Positions 29,032 through 38,531 of a stretch of DNA of 64,000 bases are shown piece after piece (position 1 is the first letter of the stretch; every line of letters begins with the position of its first letter). Source of the DNA: Gimesia aquarii (GTDB lineage: Bacteria; Planctomycetota; Planctomycetia; Planctomycetales; Planctomycetaceae). The notes below the pieces were generated by a model. The model did no database searches. It was not told where the DNA came from and saw only the letters and a program-made list of their open reading frames with translations. The stretch is from the NCBI RefSeq assembly GCF_007748175.1, contig NZ_CP037422.1, positions 1,342,528 through 1,406,527 of the forward strand, in the 5' to 3' direction. Position numbers and translations under genes: made by a program.

Positions 29032-29045
29032 ATCAGTCGACTGAT
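29032..29045. promoter_or_regulatory. 14-bp perfect palindrome upstream of the M42 peptidase
   Basis: ATCAGTCGACTGAT, about 80 bp upstream of the peptidase start. It is unlike the neighbouring 12-bp palindrome in sequence. Confidence 0.35.
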
Positions 29046-29363
29046 TGTAAGTGTCATAATTTTAGTAACTTATGATTTAATTTCAATCCGCACTCAAAAA
29101 AGCTCATTTGATTGAAACGCTTTAAAATGGGCTCCTTTATTTGGAAGGATGTAAATTTGAGAAAAAAGATTCAGCCACTGATCAAATCTTTAAGCTAAGC
29201 TTGAGTAATGATTTGAGAACAAATTTAGAGTCCAGAAGTGATATAAGATCTTCTCCCAAAAGAGCGATTCAAAGTCACGATGGAAGTGAAGCATCAGAAT
29301 GGCTCTGAAGACAAGAATAAATGATCGGTTATGTTATCTCCCCATTAAAACTCTGAGGATAAA

Positions 29364-30287
29364 ATGGTTGATTGGACAAAATTACGTAAGGAATTGATTG
29401 GAGAAGGAAAAAAAAGCCCATTACCTCCTCAAATCAAGCTGCCGATGTTACCGAAAGCGGTGATGGAATTTTCACAAAAGTCTGAAGATCCCAAAGCGAC
29501 ACCCAAAGAACTCAGTAAGATCATAGAAACTGATGCAGGAATTTCTTGTGAATTATTACGGATGGTGAATTCCAGCGCGTTAGGATTACGTCGTAAAGTT
29601 TCATCTATTCAGCAAACGATCACTTTGATGGGGATTCGCTCGACAAAGCTCTTTTTGATTACGACTGGCTTAAAGCAGGCTATGTCAACCAATGATTCCA
29701 AGCTGATCAATCTACCGAATTTCTGGAGCACAAATCTCGAGCGGGCATTGATGGCACGAGAAGTAGCACGATTAATGAAAGTCGATCCAGATATTGCTTT
29801 TTCAGCAGCGATGTTGCAGGATTTTTTGCTTCCGATTTTATCGAAAGAATTATTCGACCTCTATCTGCAGTTTACCATCAATCAGGATAGCAATCCTTGT
29901 CTCATCAATGAATATGAGCGGAGGCATTTTAGCTGGGATCACTGTGAAGCAGCAGCAAATGTGATGTTAGACTGGTCGTTTCCTGATGAGTTAATCTGCA
30001 CCGTCTATTTGCATCATGAAGGATTGAAGCTGCTGACTCATCCTGAATTGAGCAAAACAACTGCAGCAGCAGTTACCGTAGCTTCACTGATCCCGGACCC
30101 GCTCCGTCAGGATCCCAATGGGTTAAACCAATTAATTCAATTGCATGAAGCCTGGGAAGAATTTAATCTCTTCGAAATGGCAGAACAGATTGATACTGAA
30201 CTCAGAGAAGAATCGACGGCGGCCAGCAATTATCTTTCACTGAAAAATCGCCTGGAAAAACATGCAGCTCTAATTGAGAGCAATTAG
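29364..30287 (+). CDS. HDOD domain-containing protein
   Basis: 307 residues. The HDOD domain (about residues 22-220) is a non-catalytic relative of HD-GYP/HD phosphohydrolases used in signalling. Characteristic stretches: LPMLPKAVMEFSQ, TPKELSKIIETDAGISCELL, RMVNSSALGLRRKVSSIQQT and ITLMGIRSTKLFLIT. An FSWDHCEAAANVMLDWSFP region is present, and SVAYLHH-type residues (VYLHHEG) come near the end of the domain. The C-terminal 80 residues are helical and unassigned. The start ATG is preceded by GAGG. It converges with a STAS-like gene 12 nt away; both families act in regulatory pathways, which suggests but does not show a joint role. It is cytoplasmic. Confidence 0.88.
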   Translation: MVDWTKLRKELIGEGKKSPLPPQIKLPMLPKAVMEFSQKSEDPKATPKELSKIIETDAGISCELLRMVNSSALGLRRKVSSIQQTITLMGIRSTKLFLITTGLKQAMSTNDSKLINLPNFWSTNLERALMAREVARLMKVDPDIAFSAAMLQDFLLPILSKELFDLYLQFTINQDSNPCLINEYERRHFSWDHCEAAANVMLDWSFPDELICTVYLHHEGLKLLTHPELSKTTAAAVTVASLIPDPLRQDPNGLNQLIQLHEAWEEFNLFEMAEQIDTELREESTAASNYLSLKNRLEKHAALIESN

Positions 30288-30299
30288 TATCTGTTTTTT

Positions 30300-30740
30300 T
30301 CAGGAGACGGTTGTGGAATAATCGCTTGTTTGTTTCAGGCTTTTGTCCCACTTTTCTTTTTCGGTTCGAATTTGTTCTTCAGAAAGTTTTTCCTGATCAA
30401 TTGCTGAATCACTTTTTAATAGATAACGTCCGTCTTCGGTATGCACACAGAACTGTTTGAACCAGAGCATACTGGCAACGTTTGGTTGCGGACTGTAAAG
30501 TGTTACCGCGATCCCTTTTTCATAGAGATCGTAAAGCATCCCGAAAAAACCGCTCGGAATATATTTTACGTATGTCAATTCGACTCCAATCGATTTACAT
30601 TTTTCTTGATCGACTAAACGAGCCAGGGTCTCTCGCAACAAGGACAGATCGGCACCATCCCAGATTTCCATCGTTCCGAAATCCAGTACAGTCACTCCTT
30701 CACGCACATAGACGCTCATTCGATCGCGTTTTGAAGCCAT
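30300..30740 (-). CDS. STAS-like (anti-sigma factor antagonist type) protein
   Basis: About 146 residues from the ATG at 30740. The frame is open further upstream, but the extra 30 residues look non-coding. Residues 8-105 read like a STAS fold: VYVREGVTVLDFG start, LVDQEKCKSIGVELTYVKYI strand-turn region and a helix before GIAVTLYSPQ. The phosphorylatable serine normally found after a D-(F/L)-(S/T) turn is not in its usual setting (YIPSGFFGML instead). The tail of about 35 residues is charged and helical. A palindrome at 30784-30797 lies in the probable promoter. It converges with the HDOD gene. The family call is by pattern only. Confidence 0.6.
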   Translation of the reverse strand: MASKRDRMSVYVREGVTVLDFGTMEIWDGADLSLLRETLARLVDQEKCKSIGVELTYVKYIPSGFFGMLYDLYEKGIAVTLYSPQPNVASMLWFKQFCVHTEDGRYLLKSDSAIDQEKLSEEQIRTEKEKWDKSLKQTSDYSTTVS

Positions 30741-30783
30741 GCCGTCGTTCTCTCTTTCTGCTTGTTGACTATCAAAGCTGTTA

Positions 30784-30797
30784 AACAGTGAACTGTT
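30784..30797. promoter_or_regulatory. Palindrome upstream of the STAS-like gene
   Basis: AACAGT-GA-ACTGTT, 44 bp upstream of the chosen start codon; a candidate operator or promoter-proximal hairpin. Confidence 0.3.
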
Positions 30798-31189
30798 AAG
30801 AACATTGAATAGACGCAAAGAGCGGACCAATTTTGTCCAGATTCATTTACTTTCTATTAACAATGTCAACAAACCCTTGTTAAGAAGAGGCTTACGAAAA
30901 ATTATCGCCGCTGACATTCATAAACTCTTAACAGGCACTGTTGTGCTTTTTCTACATCCAGGCAACATGTGGTGTAAAAAGACATCATGGCTGACCCAAC
31001 TGTTGAAACACTCAACAAACCCAACTTTTCAGTTCTTTGCAATGTCTAATTATATCTACGAAAGGCACCTGACAAGCGTTGGATAATGGTGACAGCGAAC
31101 ACAAAAGACGAGCGACGTTTCAGAACGAAAAACCTAACTCACAAAAAGCGGGGTTACTGTGCAGATGTGGTGAAGAACAATCTACAGAA

Positions 31190-31210
31190 CCTTAAACACA
31201 GGGTTTAAGG
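31190..31210. other. Hairpin downstream of a sulfatase gene
   Basis: CCTTAAAC (31190-31197) pairs with GTTTAAGG (31203-31210) across a 5-nt loop. It lies about 150 nt beyond the sulfatase stop; no T-tract follows on the minus strand. Confidence 0.3.
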
Positions 31211-31362
31211 TCAGAGGGGAATTCACGATTAGCCTACAATAATCAATGCGGTTGGACGGGATTGTTTTGACTAAGGATTGCTAATTCAGTTTTGAAAAAT
31301 TAAGTGCAAACTTCGACTTGATCTATGTAGACATTGACAACTTGTGATAAACAACTCGTATC

Positions 31363-32817
31363 TTACTTTTTCTGACGCAAGAATTTCTTCTGTGGTTGCT
31401 TATTGAAATTACGAATTTGATTGGGAACCTGCGCGTGCATTTCGTCATACATTTTTTTTAGTCGCGCTACGACTTGCGGATTTTGCTTTGCGACATTGTG
31501 TTGTTCAGCGGGATCGTCTTTGAGATTGAACAACATCATCGACGCTGGCTGATCGCCACTCACCAGTCCTGGGAATTGGTTGGGCATGGCTTGTTCATAA
31601 GGGGCGATAATTGTGACCCCATCAGGACCCCGTGGATCAATCCAGTCTTTACTTTGGGTTTTGAGTGCCCGACGTAGTGATTGTTTGACATGTAGTTTCC
31701 ACGGGCCACTGCGAATAGTAAATAAAGCGTTTCCCTTCATGGAGTACAACGCAGTGTGGGGAGAATCCGCTTTCTCTGTTAGTACAGGAAACAAATCTTT
31801 TCCGTCAATAAGTCGGTCCGTTGGTAGTTTTATATTTGCCTGTTTTAAGATAGTGGGAAAGATGTCAATCGATCCACATACAGTGTCAATGACTTGTTGA
31901 GGGGGAATTTTGCCTGGCCAGCGCGCAATCATCGGTACGCGTAGCCCCCCTTCCCAACTTGTTGATTTCATTCCAGAGAGACCTGCTGTATGACCACCAT
32001 ACCAGGGACCATTGTCTGATGTAAAAATTACGAATGTGTTCTCATCGAGATTCAATTCTTTGAGAGTTTTGAAAATCTCTCCTACGCTCCAGTCCAGTTC
32101 GGCGATGACGTCTCCATACAGACCTACCCCACTCTTTTTATAGAACGCTTCTGACGCCGCAAGAGGCTTATGGGGCATGGCGTGTGGTAGATACAGAAAG
32201 AAAGGTTGTTTCTGGTTTTTACGAATAAATTTAAGAGCACGGTTTGTATAACGTTTCGTCAGGTTGGCTTGAATCACCGGATATTCAACCACTTTTTCGC
32301 CTTGAAATAAATTAACAGGGCGCATGTCATTTGAGTAGAGAATACCGAGGTAGTCATCGAATCCATGTCGCGTGGGATAAAATTGTGGATCATGTCCCAA
32401 GTGCCATTTGCCTACACAGATCGTGGCATAGCCATTCTCTTTCAACAACTCGCTTAGCAAAAGCTCACTTTTGGCAATTCCGACTCCACTCCGAAACCGT
32501 CCTCCGTCAGGCGCCGGGTTAAACCAAACACCATGCCGCCAGGGATAACGGCCTGTTAGCAGCGTTGCCCGCGATGGCGCACAATAGGGAACAGGCACGT
32601 TGAACTGCGTTAAGCGTGCCCCTTCAGCCGCCATCTGATTCAGGTTGGGAGTTTTAAACCGCGGGTGACCATAACATTCCAGATCACCATATCCCAGGTC
32701 GTCCGCAAAAATAACAATGAAGTTCGGTTTTGACTTTGGTTCAGCACCAAGCAGAGCCTGTTGACAAAACACAATCAGGCATACGAAACTAAAGAATGTT
32801 CTTTGAACGCGTATCAC
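31363..32817 (-). CDS. Secreted type I sulfatase (CAPSR)
   Basis: 484-residue exported sulfatase. The GTG start at 32817 has AGGAAA 8 nt upstream and is followed by a signal peptide (FFSFVCLIVFCQQALLGA). The metal-binding pair is D39-D40 (FADDLGYGD). The sulfatase signature is Y78-C79-A-P-S-R83, where the cysteine is expected to be converted to formylglycine, followed by TLLTGRYPWRHG. KWHLGH and FTSDNGPW further on carry other conserved active-site residues. The role is hydrolysis of sulfate esters, probably on algal or other polysaccharides. The DUF309 gene lies 75 nt upstream on the same strand and may be co-transcribed. The substrate cannot be predicted. Confidence 0.93.
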   Translation of the reverse strand: MIRVQRTFFSFVCLIVFCQQALLGAEPKSKPNFIVIFADDLGYGDLECYGHPRFKTPNLNQMAAEGARLTQFNVPVPYCAPSRATLLTGRYPWRHGVWFNPAPDGGRFRSGVGIAKSELLLSELLKENGYATICVGKWHLGHDPQFYPTRHGFDDYLGILYSNDMRPVNLFQGEKVVEYPVIQANLTKRYTNRALKFIRKNQKQPFFLYLPHAMPHKPLAASEAFYKKSGVGLYGDVIAELDWSVGEIFKTLKELNLDENTFVIFTSDNGPWYGGHTAGLSGMKSTSWEGGLRVPMIARWPGKIPPQQVIDTVCGSIDIFPTILKQANIKLPTDRLIDGKDLFPVLTEKADSPHTALYSMKGNALFTIRSGPWKLHVKQSLRRALKTQSKDWIDPRGPDGVTIIAPYEQAMPNQFPGLVSGDQPASMMLFNLKDDPAEQHNVAKQNPQVVARLKKMYDEMHAQVPNQIRNFNKQPQKKFLRQKK

Positions 32818-32892
32818 AATGGTTTCCTGCCTGATTGGGAATCGAGGATATCAAGTTTAGAACTTCAAAATCAAATCAGCGGTTCATGCCAT

Positions 32893-33453
32893 TTAACCGA
32901 GCGGAAATGGTTCCGGCTCCAGCATGAATGGGAAAACCCGAATTGGCTCACCCATCGTTAAATCATCGGGATAACGAAGTTGAGCGGCGCGGTCAGCTGC
33001 AAATTGCAGCTTCGTTAGTTCGAGTCCACAATAGTGGTCAGCGTTCGATTCTGCTGCAACGTCTGCAAAGACTTCACCAGCGGAAGCAGCGTGACGACGC
33101 ACGCCATGGATACTTCCTTCTCGAACTTTGATACCCGCGGCGGAAAGCTTCACTAATCCTTTGAGGAACCGACCAGGAATAGAATCCGGGCCACATACTC
33201 TCAGCAGGCGCTCCCATTCATCATGGGCTTCCCAATAGAATCCCAGATTGAAATAGTCGATGGCATTCAGGTAATTACGATGTTCAACCCAATTATCTTC
33301 GGTCAGAGCTTTAGGGGGTTTGGGTTTATTACCATAGCTGTGACCTTTTGGATCGCGGTAAGGATGCGGCAGATTTTTACCGGGAACAAAAGTATATTCC
33401 GGTAGCCGGGATGAAGGTAATAAACGCACAACTTCAGCAACAGGATAAACCAT
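32893..33453 (-). CDS. DUF309 domain-containing protein
   Basis: About 186 residues from the ATG at 33453, which has GGAG about 10 nt upstream; a TTG nine codons earlier is less likely. Residues 75-150 match DUF309, a small all-helical domain. Its typical features are [35 protein letters not shown] and [10 protein letters not shown]. The histidine and glutamates of the EAHDEWE motif are conserved in the family, suggesting a metal site, but no activity is established. There is no signal peptide, so it is cytoplasmic. It is upstream of a sulfatase on the same strand. Confidence 0.85.
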   Translation of the reverse strand: MVYPVAEVVRLLPSSRLPEYTFVPGKNLPHPYRDPKGHSYGNKPKPPKALTEDNWVEHRNYLNAIDYFNLGFYWEAHDEWERLLRVCGPDSIPGRFLKGLVKLSAAGIKVREGSIHGVRRHAASAGEVFADVAAESNADHYCGLELTKLQFAADRAAQLRYPDDLTMGEPIRVFPFMLEPEPFPLG

Positions 33454-33946
33454 CCTTTTAAATCTCCAATTTCTCTTCAAATAATTAGGTAAATGTTTCT
33501 CAGGCGTTTCAGCAACAAAAGCTGAGGTAACGGTATTGAGTGAGTCTGTCTGGTTAGACCAAACCTGATAATTTAGCCAAATCTAACTCATTTATTCATA
33601 AGAGGTTCCGCAACGATAGCGCCAGAAACCTCATTGATTTGGGTTCTCCCCCCATTTCCATATTGGGGTGGCTCTTTCTGGGCTCAAAGTGTAGGCATTT
33701 CATTTAATGCAGTATTGAGCAAAGGGGGTAGGAAACTGAAAAACGAGCCACTAAAGCCTGTTTTACAAGCCTTTCTTTCATGGATCCATCATATACGAGC
33801 TTTTTAGAACATAAAGAGCAGATTTGGGATTTTGGGCGAATTTCGAGAATTTCCCTATTTTCCAGTTCTAATCAGGTGAAATAGCGATGAATTATCGAAT
33901 TCCAGGGATTCCGATTGAAAGATTCTGGCTTCATTGGGGACGACAA
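33454..33946. other. Intergenic region
   Basis: About 490 bp between the DUF309 gene and the end of the second sulfatase gene. Nothing is recognised except AT-rich stretches that may hold the promoter of the DUF309-sulfatase pair. Confidence 0.4.
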
Positions 33947-35386
33947 TTACGGTTTGAGGTTTGAATCTCCAGCTTGTTTCTGCCGGGCTTCTTCTGCACG
34001 TATTCTTCTGGCGGAAATACTCCGAAATTCCCAGGGTAGTTTACTGTTTTCGGGTAGTGAGTCCAGCACATTCCTGAGTTGTGCGTACGATTCCAGGCTC
34101 ACCTTGTCTGTTTTAGTCCGGTTGGAATTTGCGAGATTATGCAACTCCAGAGGGTCTTCTGAAAGGTCATAAAACTCACCCGTCGAGTAGAGCTTAAAGC
34201 GTTGGTCTCGAACCACTCTCTGTTTGTAATATTGTGTCAGACACCAGGGACGCCAGGGAGTTTTGAGAGGCTGATTCAGAATTTGTGGTGCAAATGATCT
34301 CCCATTGATCTTTACTCCTTTGGGGAGTGGGGCCTTTGCCAGATCGGCTAATGTCGGAAGCACATCGGACACGTCAATCAGGTCATCGCTGATGCGCTCA
34401 CCGCCGACGAGCTTCGGGCAATTCACAATCAATGGCATATTGATCCCCTGCTCTTTGAGAGAATAAATTCCTTCTCCAGAGACTCGACCGTTGATGCGAC
34501 CTCCCAGGCTCTGTTCTGCGTTCTGATCAGTTCCATTATCGGTTCCATTATCGGGAACAATGAAGAGAATTGTATTGTCACGAATTCCCAGTTCATCCAT
34601 CGCTGTGACTAATCGACCAATCAAGTAGTCAGAGTAATTTAGCATCCCGGCAAACTTTTCGCGGGGCGTTAACTCTTTCCCCAAATTATGTGGAGTCGAG
34701 ACAACGGGGATGTGAGTGAGAATCGCGGAATAGTACGCACAGAAGGGGCGATCCCGGTGTGTTTTCATATATTCGATCAGATAGTCAGTAAAGATATCAG
34801 GACCAAATTTCCCTTTTGTCTCCATTCGCTGACCGTTTTTGATGACATACGGATCCCAGTAACGCTGTTTATGTGCCGGATGCCCTTTTTTCCCTTCCGG
34901 GAAGATGCAATGTTCTTCAAATCCATGTTTTTTGAGCGCATCTTTCTGAGCGGGATCAAACAAATCATTGATCTGCCATTTACCTGAGATACAGGTATGA
35001 TAGCCGGCGTCTCTGAGGATGCGCGCAAAACAGACTTCCCGGTCCCAGTCGAAATATCCGCCGCCATAGATCGCCGGGTCATGATGCGTATGCCAGCCAG
35101 ACTGGAAAGGATAGCGGCCTGTCAGCAACATATGTCGTGTAGTGCTGCAGACTGGAGTCACATAACAATTCCGAAATCGTAGTCCGTTATAAGCCAGATG
35201 ATCGATATTCGGAGTCTGGTTTTCCTGGCTGCCATAGCTGCGAAACCAGTCTTTTCCCACATTATCGAGCAGAATAAAGATGATATTAGGGCGATTGTCT
35301 GCTTTCGCTTTTGCTGCAAACAGCATCGATTGCTGCATAGGGAATAGACAAAAAACAAAACAAATCATTTGAATCAAAAGTTTCAT
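33947..35386 (-). CDS. Secreted sulfatase with a non-canonical CSTTR active-site motif
   Basis: 479 residues with a signal peptide (LLIQMICFVFCLFPMQQSML) and the sulfatase fold. The first metal pair is D41-N42 (LLDNVGKDW). The signature is PVC80-S-T-T-R84, followed by HMLLTGRYPFQSGWH. The usual motif is C-x-(P/A)-x-R; here the third position is threonine, read directly from codons around 35135-35149. Other conserved regions are present (ISGKWQIND, FIVPDNGTDNGTDQN). The C-terminal part ends with a helical tail rich in charged residues. It starts 35 nt after the stop of the Nramp-like gene on the same strand and is probably co-transcribed with it. Whether its cysteine is still converted to formylglycine is uncertain. 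Confidence 0.88.
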   Translation of the reverse strand: MKLLIQMICFVFCLFPMQQSMLFAAKAKADNRPNIIFILLDNVGKDWFRSYGSQENQTPNIDHLAYNGLRFRNCYVTPVCSTTRHMLLTGRYPFQSGWHTHHDPAIYGGGYFDWDREVCFARILRDAGYHTCISGKWQINDLFDPAQKDALKKHGFEEHCIFPEGKKGHPAHKQRYWDPYVIKNGQRMETKGKFGPDIFTDYLIEYMKTHRDRPFCAYYSAILTHIPVVSTPHNLGKELTPREKFAGMLNYSDYLIGRLVTAMDELGIRDNTILFIVPDNGTDNGTDQNAEQSLGGRINGRVSGEGIYSLKEQGINMPLIVNCPKLVGGERISDDLIDVSDVLPTLADLAKAPLPKGVKINGRSFAPQILNQPLKTPWRPWCLTQYYKQRVVRDQRFKLYSTGEFYDLSEDPLELHNLANSNRTKTDKVSLESYAQLRNVLDSLPENSKLPWEFRSISARRIRAEEARQKQAGDSNLKP

Positions 35387-35421
35387 AGGGATCTCATTTG
35401 CAATGTCGAATACTATTTTTT

Positions 35422-36744
35422 CTATTCCAAATTTTCCACCGGCGCTACTGCCGCCGATTGCCCCCGCATTTTCTGAATTTCAGGAATCACTTTCTGGGTT
35501 GCGATATACCAGGCCATTCCTAAGAGTAACAAGAAACCGATACCTGCGAAAATATTCATTAAAACACCATTACGATGTTCGCCCATCACTTTTTTACTGC
35601 CGGTTAACAAGAGTAGTCCACCTGCAGCTAACGGTGCAGCTACGACTGTGACTGCCTGTGCCGCTACGATTGCAGCAACAGGACGAATTCCTGATTCGAT
35701 GACGTAGAGGGCGACAAACATTCCTGTAAGTAAAACGACGGCTGTCAGTATACGTGTCGATTTGTGTTGAGGTGTGCTACCTAATCCCAGGCTGTCTGAT
35801 AAAATAAATCCACCAATCATCGAGTTTACAATGAAGGACGAATAGGCAGCAGAAAACAAACCGATACAAAATAAAACTTGTCCTTTTTCGCCAAACAGGG
35901 GCTTCAAAGCGTTTCCTACATCACCGACCCCTCTAAGATCTTGTCCTCTAAGCACGGCAGCTGCGGTGGACATAATCATGATCGTGATTAAGGCCATAAT
36001 GCCGGCACTGACACGGGCATCAATCCGACCATCTTTCAGGTCTTTTACTGTCCAGCCTTTGAACCGAGCCAGATAGGATTGGTAGAAGGCGGCAGTGATG
36101 ACAAAAGTTGTACCAACAAGCCCCAGGAGAGAAATATTAAGAATCGAATCGACACCATTCCCACCAGAACCGGGAATAATTCCTTGTGCCATTTCCAGCA
36201 AATTCGGTTTCGCAAAAAAGAGATTGATAGCGAAAGACGCCAGCATGAGACCAACAAAAACAGACATCAGACGTTCGATGAGTTTATAGAGGTTCTTAAA
36301 GCCGAACAAAAATGCAATTGAGATCGCGTTGAATATTACAATGCCGTATTTAAAATCAGTGTAATTTTCGAGGGCCGAGTGAACACCCAGATTATTCCCA
36401 AACTGATAGGCGGCAGAAATGAAAAAGACGCCACATCCTATTAACACAGTTAATGGTCTGCCAACCTTTTGAGCTAATAATGTACAAGTTGATTCATTGG
36501 TTACCGCTCCCAGCTTTGCGCCCAATGAAGTATAGATGAGCATGAAGATGACCGAGACGAGTACAACCCAGATCATGCTATAGCCATGCTCGGAACCAAG
36601 CTTGGAACTCGTCAAAATGCTGCCCGGGCCAATCACAACACAGGCGGTTACTAATCCAGGGCCAATTCGCTGCCACCAATGTGGCCTGACAGTTGTCGAT
36701 TGTTCTTCAGTCACGTTACCGGGTATCCTTAGGGAGTCACTCAT
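35422..36744 (-). CDS. Nramp-like membrane transporter lacking the DPGN motif (second paralogue)
   Basis: 440 residues, about 11 transmembrane helices, close in length to classical Nramp proteins. Helix 1 reads GPGLVTACVVIGPGSIL, so the metal-binding D-P-G-N is replaced by G39-P40-G41-S42. Helix 6 reads GTTFVITAAFYQSYLARF, so the M-P-H site is absent as well. It therefore belongs to a divergent Nramp-related group whose substrate may not be Mn or Fe. The stop is 35 nt before the start of the non-canonical sulfatase gene, indicating an operon. The gene is divergent from the third sulfatase at 36953. It differs from the paralogue at 14440 in lacking the coiled-coil insertion. Confidence 0.78.
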   Translation of the reverse strand: MSDSLRIPGNVTEEQSTTVRPHWWQRIGPGLVTACVVIGPGSILTSSKLGSEHGYSMIWVVLVSVIFMLIYTSLGAKLGAVTNESTCTLLAQKVGRPLTVLIGCGVFFISAAYQFGNNLGVHSALENYTDFKYGIVIFNAISIAFLFGFKNLYKLIERLMSVFVGLMLASFAINLFFAKPNLLEMAQGIIPGSGGNGVDSILNISLLGLVGTTFVITAAFYQSYLARFKGWTVKDLKDGRIDARVSAGIMALITIMIMSTAAAVLRGQDLRGVGDVGNALKPLFGEKGQVLFCIGLFSAAYSSFIVNSMIGGFILSDSLGLGSTPQHKSTRILTAVVLLTGMFVALYVIESGIRPVAAIVAAQAVTVVAAPLAAGGLLLLTGSKKVMGEHRNGVLMNIFAGIGFLLLLGMAWYIATQKVIPEIQKMRGQSAAVAPVENLE

Positions 36745-36952
36745 AGTGTGTCAAATCAAAGCTCTATGATATTTATTATGCGAATCCTGCTACGATTCAC
36801 AATCCATTTGCTCGTTTGTCCGGTTTTATTTTGGAAACAGTCGGTGTACCATTTAAGATGAAATCTTAGTGAGACTAAAATGATTCTCGTTCACTCGCTC
36901 AATTTGAACTGGCTGATCAAAGCCACATCTATAAAAAATAAAGGGTAGCAAA

Positions 36953-38452
36953 GTGAAATGTCTATGGAATTTACTCTTATTAACAGGAGTAATGTCAGGC
37001 CTCGTGCTGGAATCGGTGTCTGCTGAACCGAAACAAGCTGCCGCTTCTCATCATCAGCCTCCCAATTTTATTGTCATCTTTTGTGATAATCTGGGCTATG
37101 GTGATATCGAACCCTTTGGCTCTACCGTCAACCGGACACCCTGTTTAAATCGAATGGCGAGAGAAGGTCGTAAGTTTACCCATTTCTGTGTGACCGCCGG
37201 TGTCTGCACTCCTTCTCGTGCTTCGATTATGACGGGTTGTTATTCTCAACGGGTTGGTATGCATTGGAATCCCCGCGATGGTCAAGTTCTACGCCCGATT
37301 TCTCCCTATGGTTTACATCCGGACGAGATCACTGTGGCGGAAATTTTGAAAGACAAAGGTTACAAAACCGGGATGATCGGGAAATGGCATTTGGGTGATC
37401 AGCCCCCGTTTCTCCCTACGGCACAAGGTTTTGAATACTTTTATGGGATTCCTTACAGTGATGACATGACTCAAGCTGTTGGCAAACGACTCGGAGAACG
37501 GTTTGAAGGAAATCAATGGCCTCCCCTGCCTGTGATGTTAAATGACAAGGTTATCGAAGCAGGCGTCGATCGCAATTTGTTAACTAAACAATATACCGAG
37601 AAGGCAGTCGAATTTATTGAGCAGAATCAAGATCAACCATTCTTTCTCTATTTTCCTCAAGCAATGCCAGGCAGTACACAAAAACCTTTTTCCAGTGAAG
37701 CTTTTCGTGGCAAAAGTAAAAATGGTCCCTGGGGAGACAGCATCGAAGAACTCGATTGGTCAACCGGACAAATTCTGGATAAGCTTGTTGAGTTGGGCAT
37801 CGACCAAAACACGCTTGTCATCTGGACGTCAGACAACGGCTCGCCAATGGCCAGGAACATGGCCAGCACCGAGCGAGGTACCAATAATCCATTGCACGGT
37901 CGTGGATACACGACGGCGGAAGGAGCGTTCCGTGTGCCAACAATCATGTGGTGGCCGAAAACGATTCCCGCGGGAACGGTTTGTGAAGAGCTAACGACGA
38001 CCATGGATTTACTGCCTACTTTTGCACATCTTTCAAAGGCAAAAGTGCCCACGGATCGGATCATCGATGGTCATGATATCCGTCCACTCATGGTCGGCAA
38101 AGCAGGTGCGAAAACGCCGTATGATGTTTTTTACTATTATGCAATGGATCAGTTACAAGCAGTGCGTAAGGGGCCTTGGAAACTTTTCCTGCCTCTAAAA
38201 AATTTCAGTCGCCATCCTCACTTTAAAAAGGGAGAAAGCTCAAAACCACTTTTGTTTAATGTGGTGACCGACATTAGTTCCGAACACAATGTGGCTGAGC
38301 AACATCCGGAGATTGTGAAAGAACTGATGATTCTAGCGGAAAAAGGCCGCGCTGATTTAGGCGATACAAATCGTCCTGGCGCCAATCAACGAAAACCCGG
38401 GAAAATTGAGAACCCCCTGCCACCCACGCTTGAAACAACGTCTAGAAATTAG
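36953..38452 (+). CDS. Secreted type I sulfatase (CTPSR)
   Basis: 499 residues. The GTG start has AAGGG 7 nt upstream and leads into a signal peptide (LLLLTGVMSGLVLESVSA). Metal residues D45-N46 lie in FCDNLGYGD; Asn at the second position is a common variant in planctomycetes. The signature is C85-T-P-S-R89 followed by ASIMTGCYSQRVGMHWNPR. IGKWHLGD and WTSDNGSPM complete the active-site set. It is a probable polysaccharide or glycosaminoglycan sulfatase, exported. It is divergent from the Nramp-like/sulfatase pair, giving a cluster of three sulfatases within 7 kb with different active-site variants. Confidence 0.93.
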   Translation: MKCLWNLLLLTGVMSGLVLESVSAEPKQAAASHHQPPNFIVIFCDNLGYGDIEPFGSTVNRTPCLNRMAREGRKFTHFCVTAGVCTPSRASIMTGCYSQRVGMHWNPRDGQVLRPISPYGLHPDEITVAEILKDKGYKTGMIGKWHLGDQPPFLPTAQGFEYFYGIPYSDDMTQAVGKRLGERFEGNQWPPLPVMLNDKVIEAGVDRNLLTKQYTEKAVEFIEQNQDQPFFLYFPQAMPGSTQKPFSSEAFRGKSKNGPWGDSIEELDWSTGQILDKLVELGIDQNTLVIWTSDNGSPMARNMASTERGTNNPLHGRGYTTAEGAFRVPTIMWWPKTIPAGTVCEELTTTMDLLPTFAHLSKAKVPTDRIIDGHDIRPLMVGKAGAKTPYDVFYYYAMDQLQAVRKGPWKLFLPLKNFSRHPHFKKGESSKPLLFNVVTDISSEHNVAEQHPEIVKELMILAEKGRADLGDTNRPGANQRKPGKIENPLPPTLETTSRN

Positions 38453-38531
38453 TCATTCCCAATAGCACTTTATTCAGGCAGCTTCCAATTTTTTTACGAT
38501 CGTGCATTTTTAAAGAATAGAGAATTCATTC

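Larger units (their letters stand above)
28959..29363. other. Divergent intergenic region with palindromes
   Basis: About 405 bp between the M42 peptidase and HDOD genes. Two perfect palindromes sit near the peptidase start. The rest is AT-rich with no further feature recognised; GAGG before 29364 serves the HDOD gene. Confidence 0.45.
30741..31362. other. Long intergenic region
   Basis: About 620 bp with no supported gene. It contains the 14-bp palindrome at 30784-30797 and an 8-bp-stem hairpin at 31190-31210. GTTAAGAA/CTTAAC-type words recur. Open frames here lack ribosome-binding sites. Confidence 0.45.

Noticed and set aside
30805..31086. 93-codon plus-strand frame in the long spacer before the sulfatase
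   Set aside because: Overlaps the promoter of the STAS-like gene, no start signal, non-protein-like sequence.
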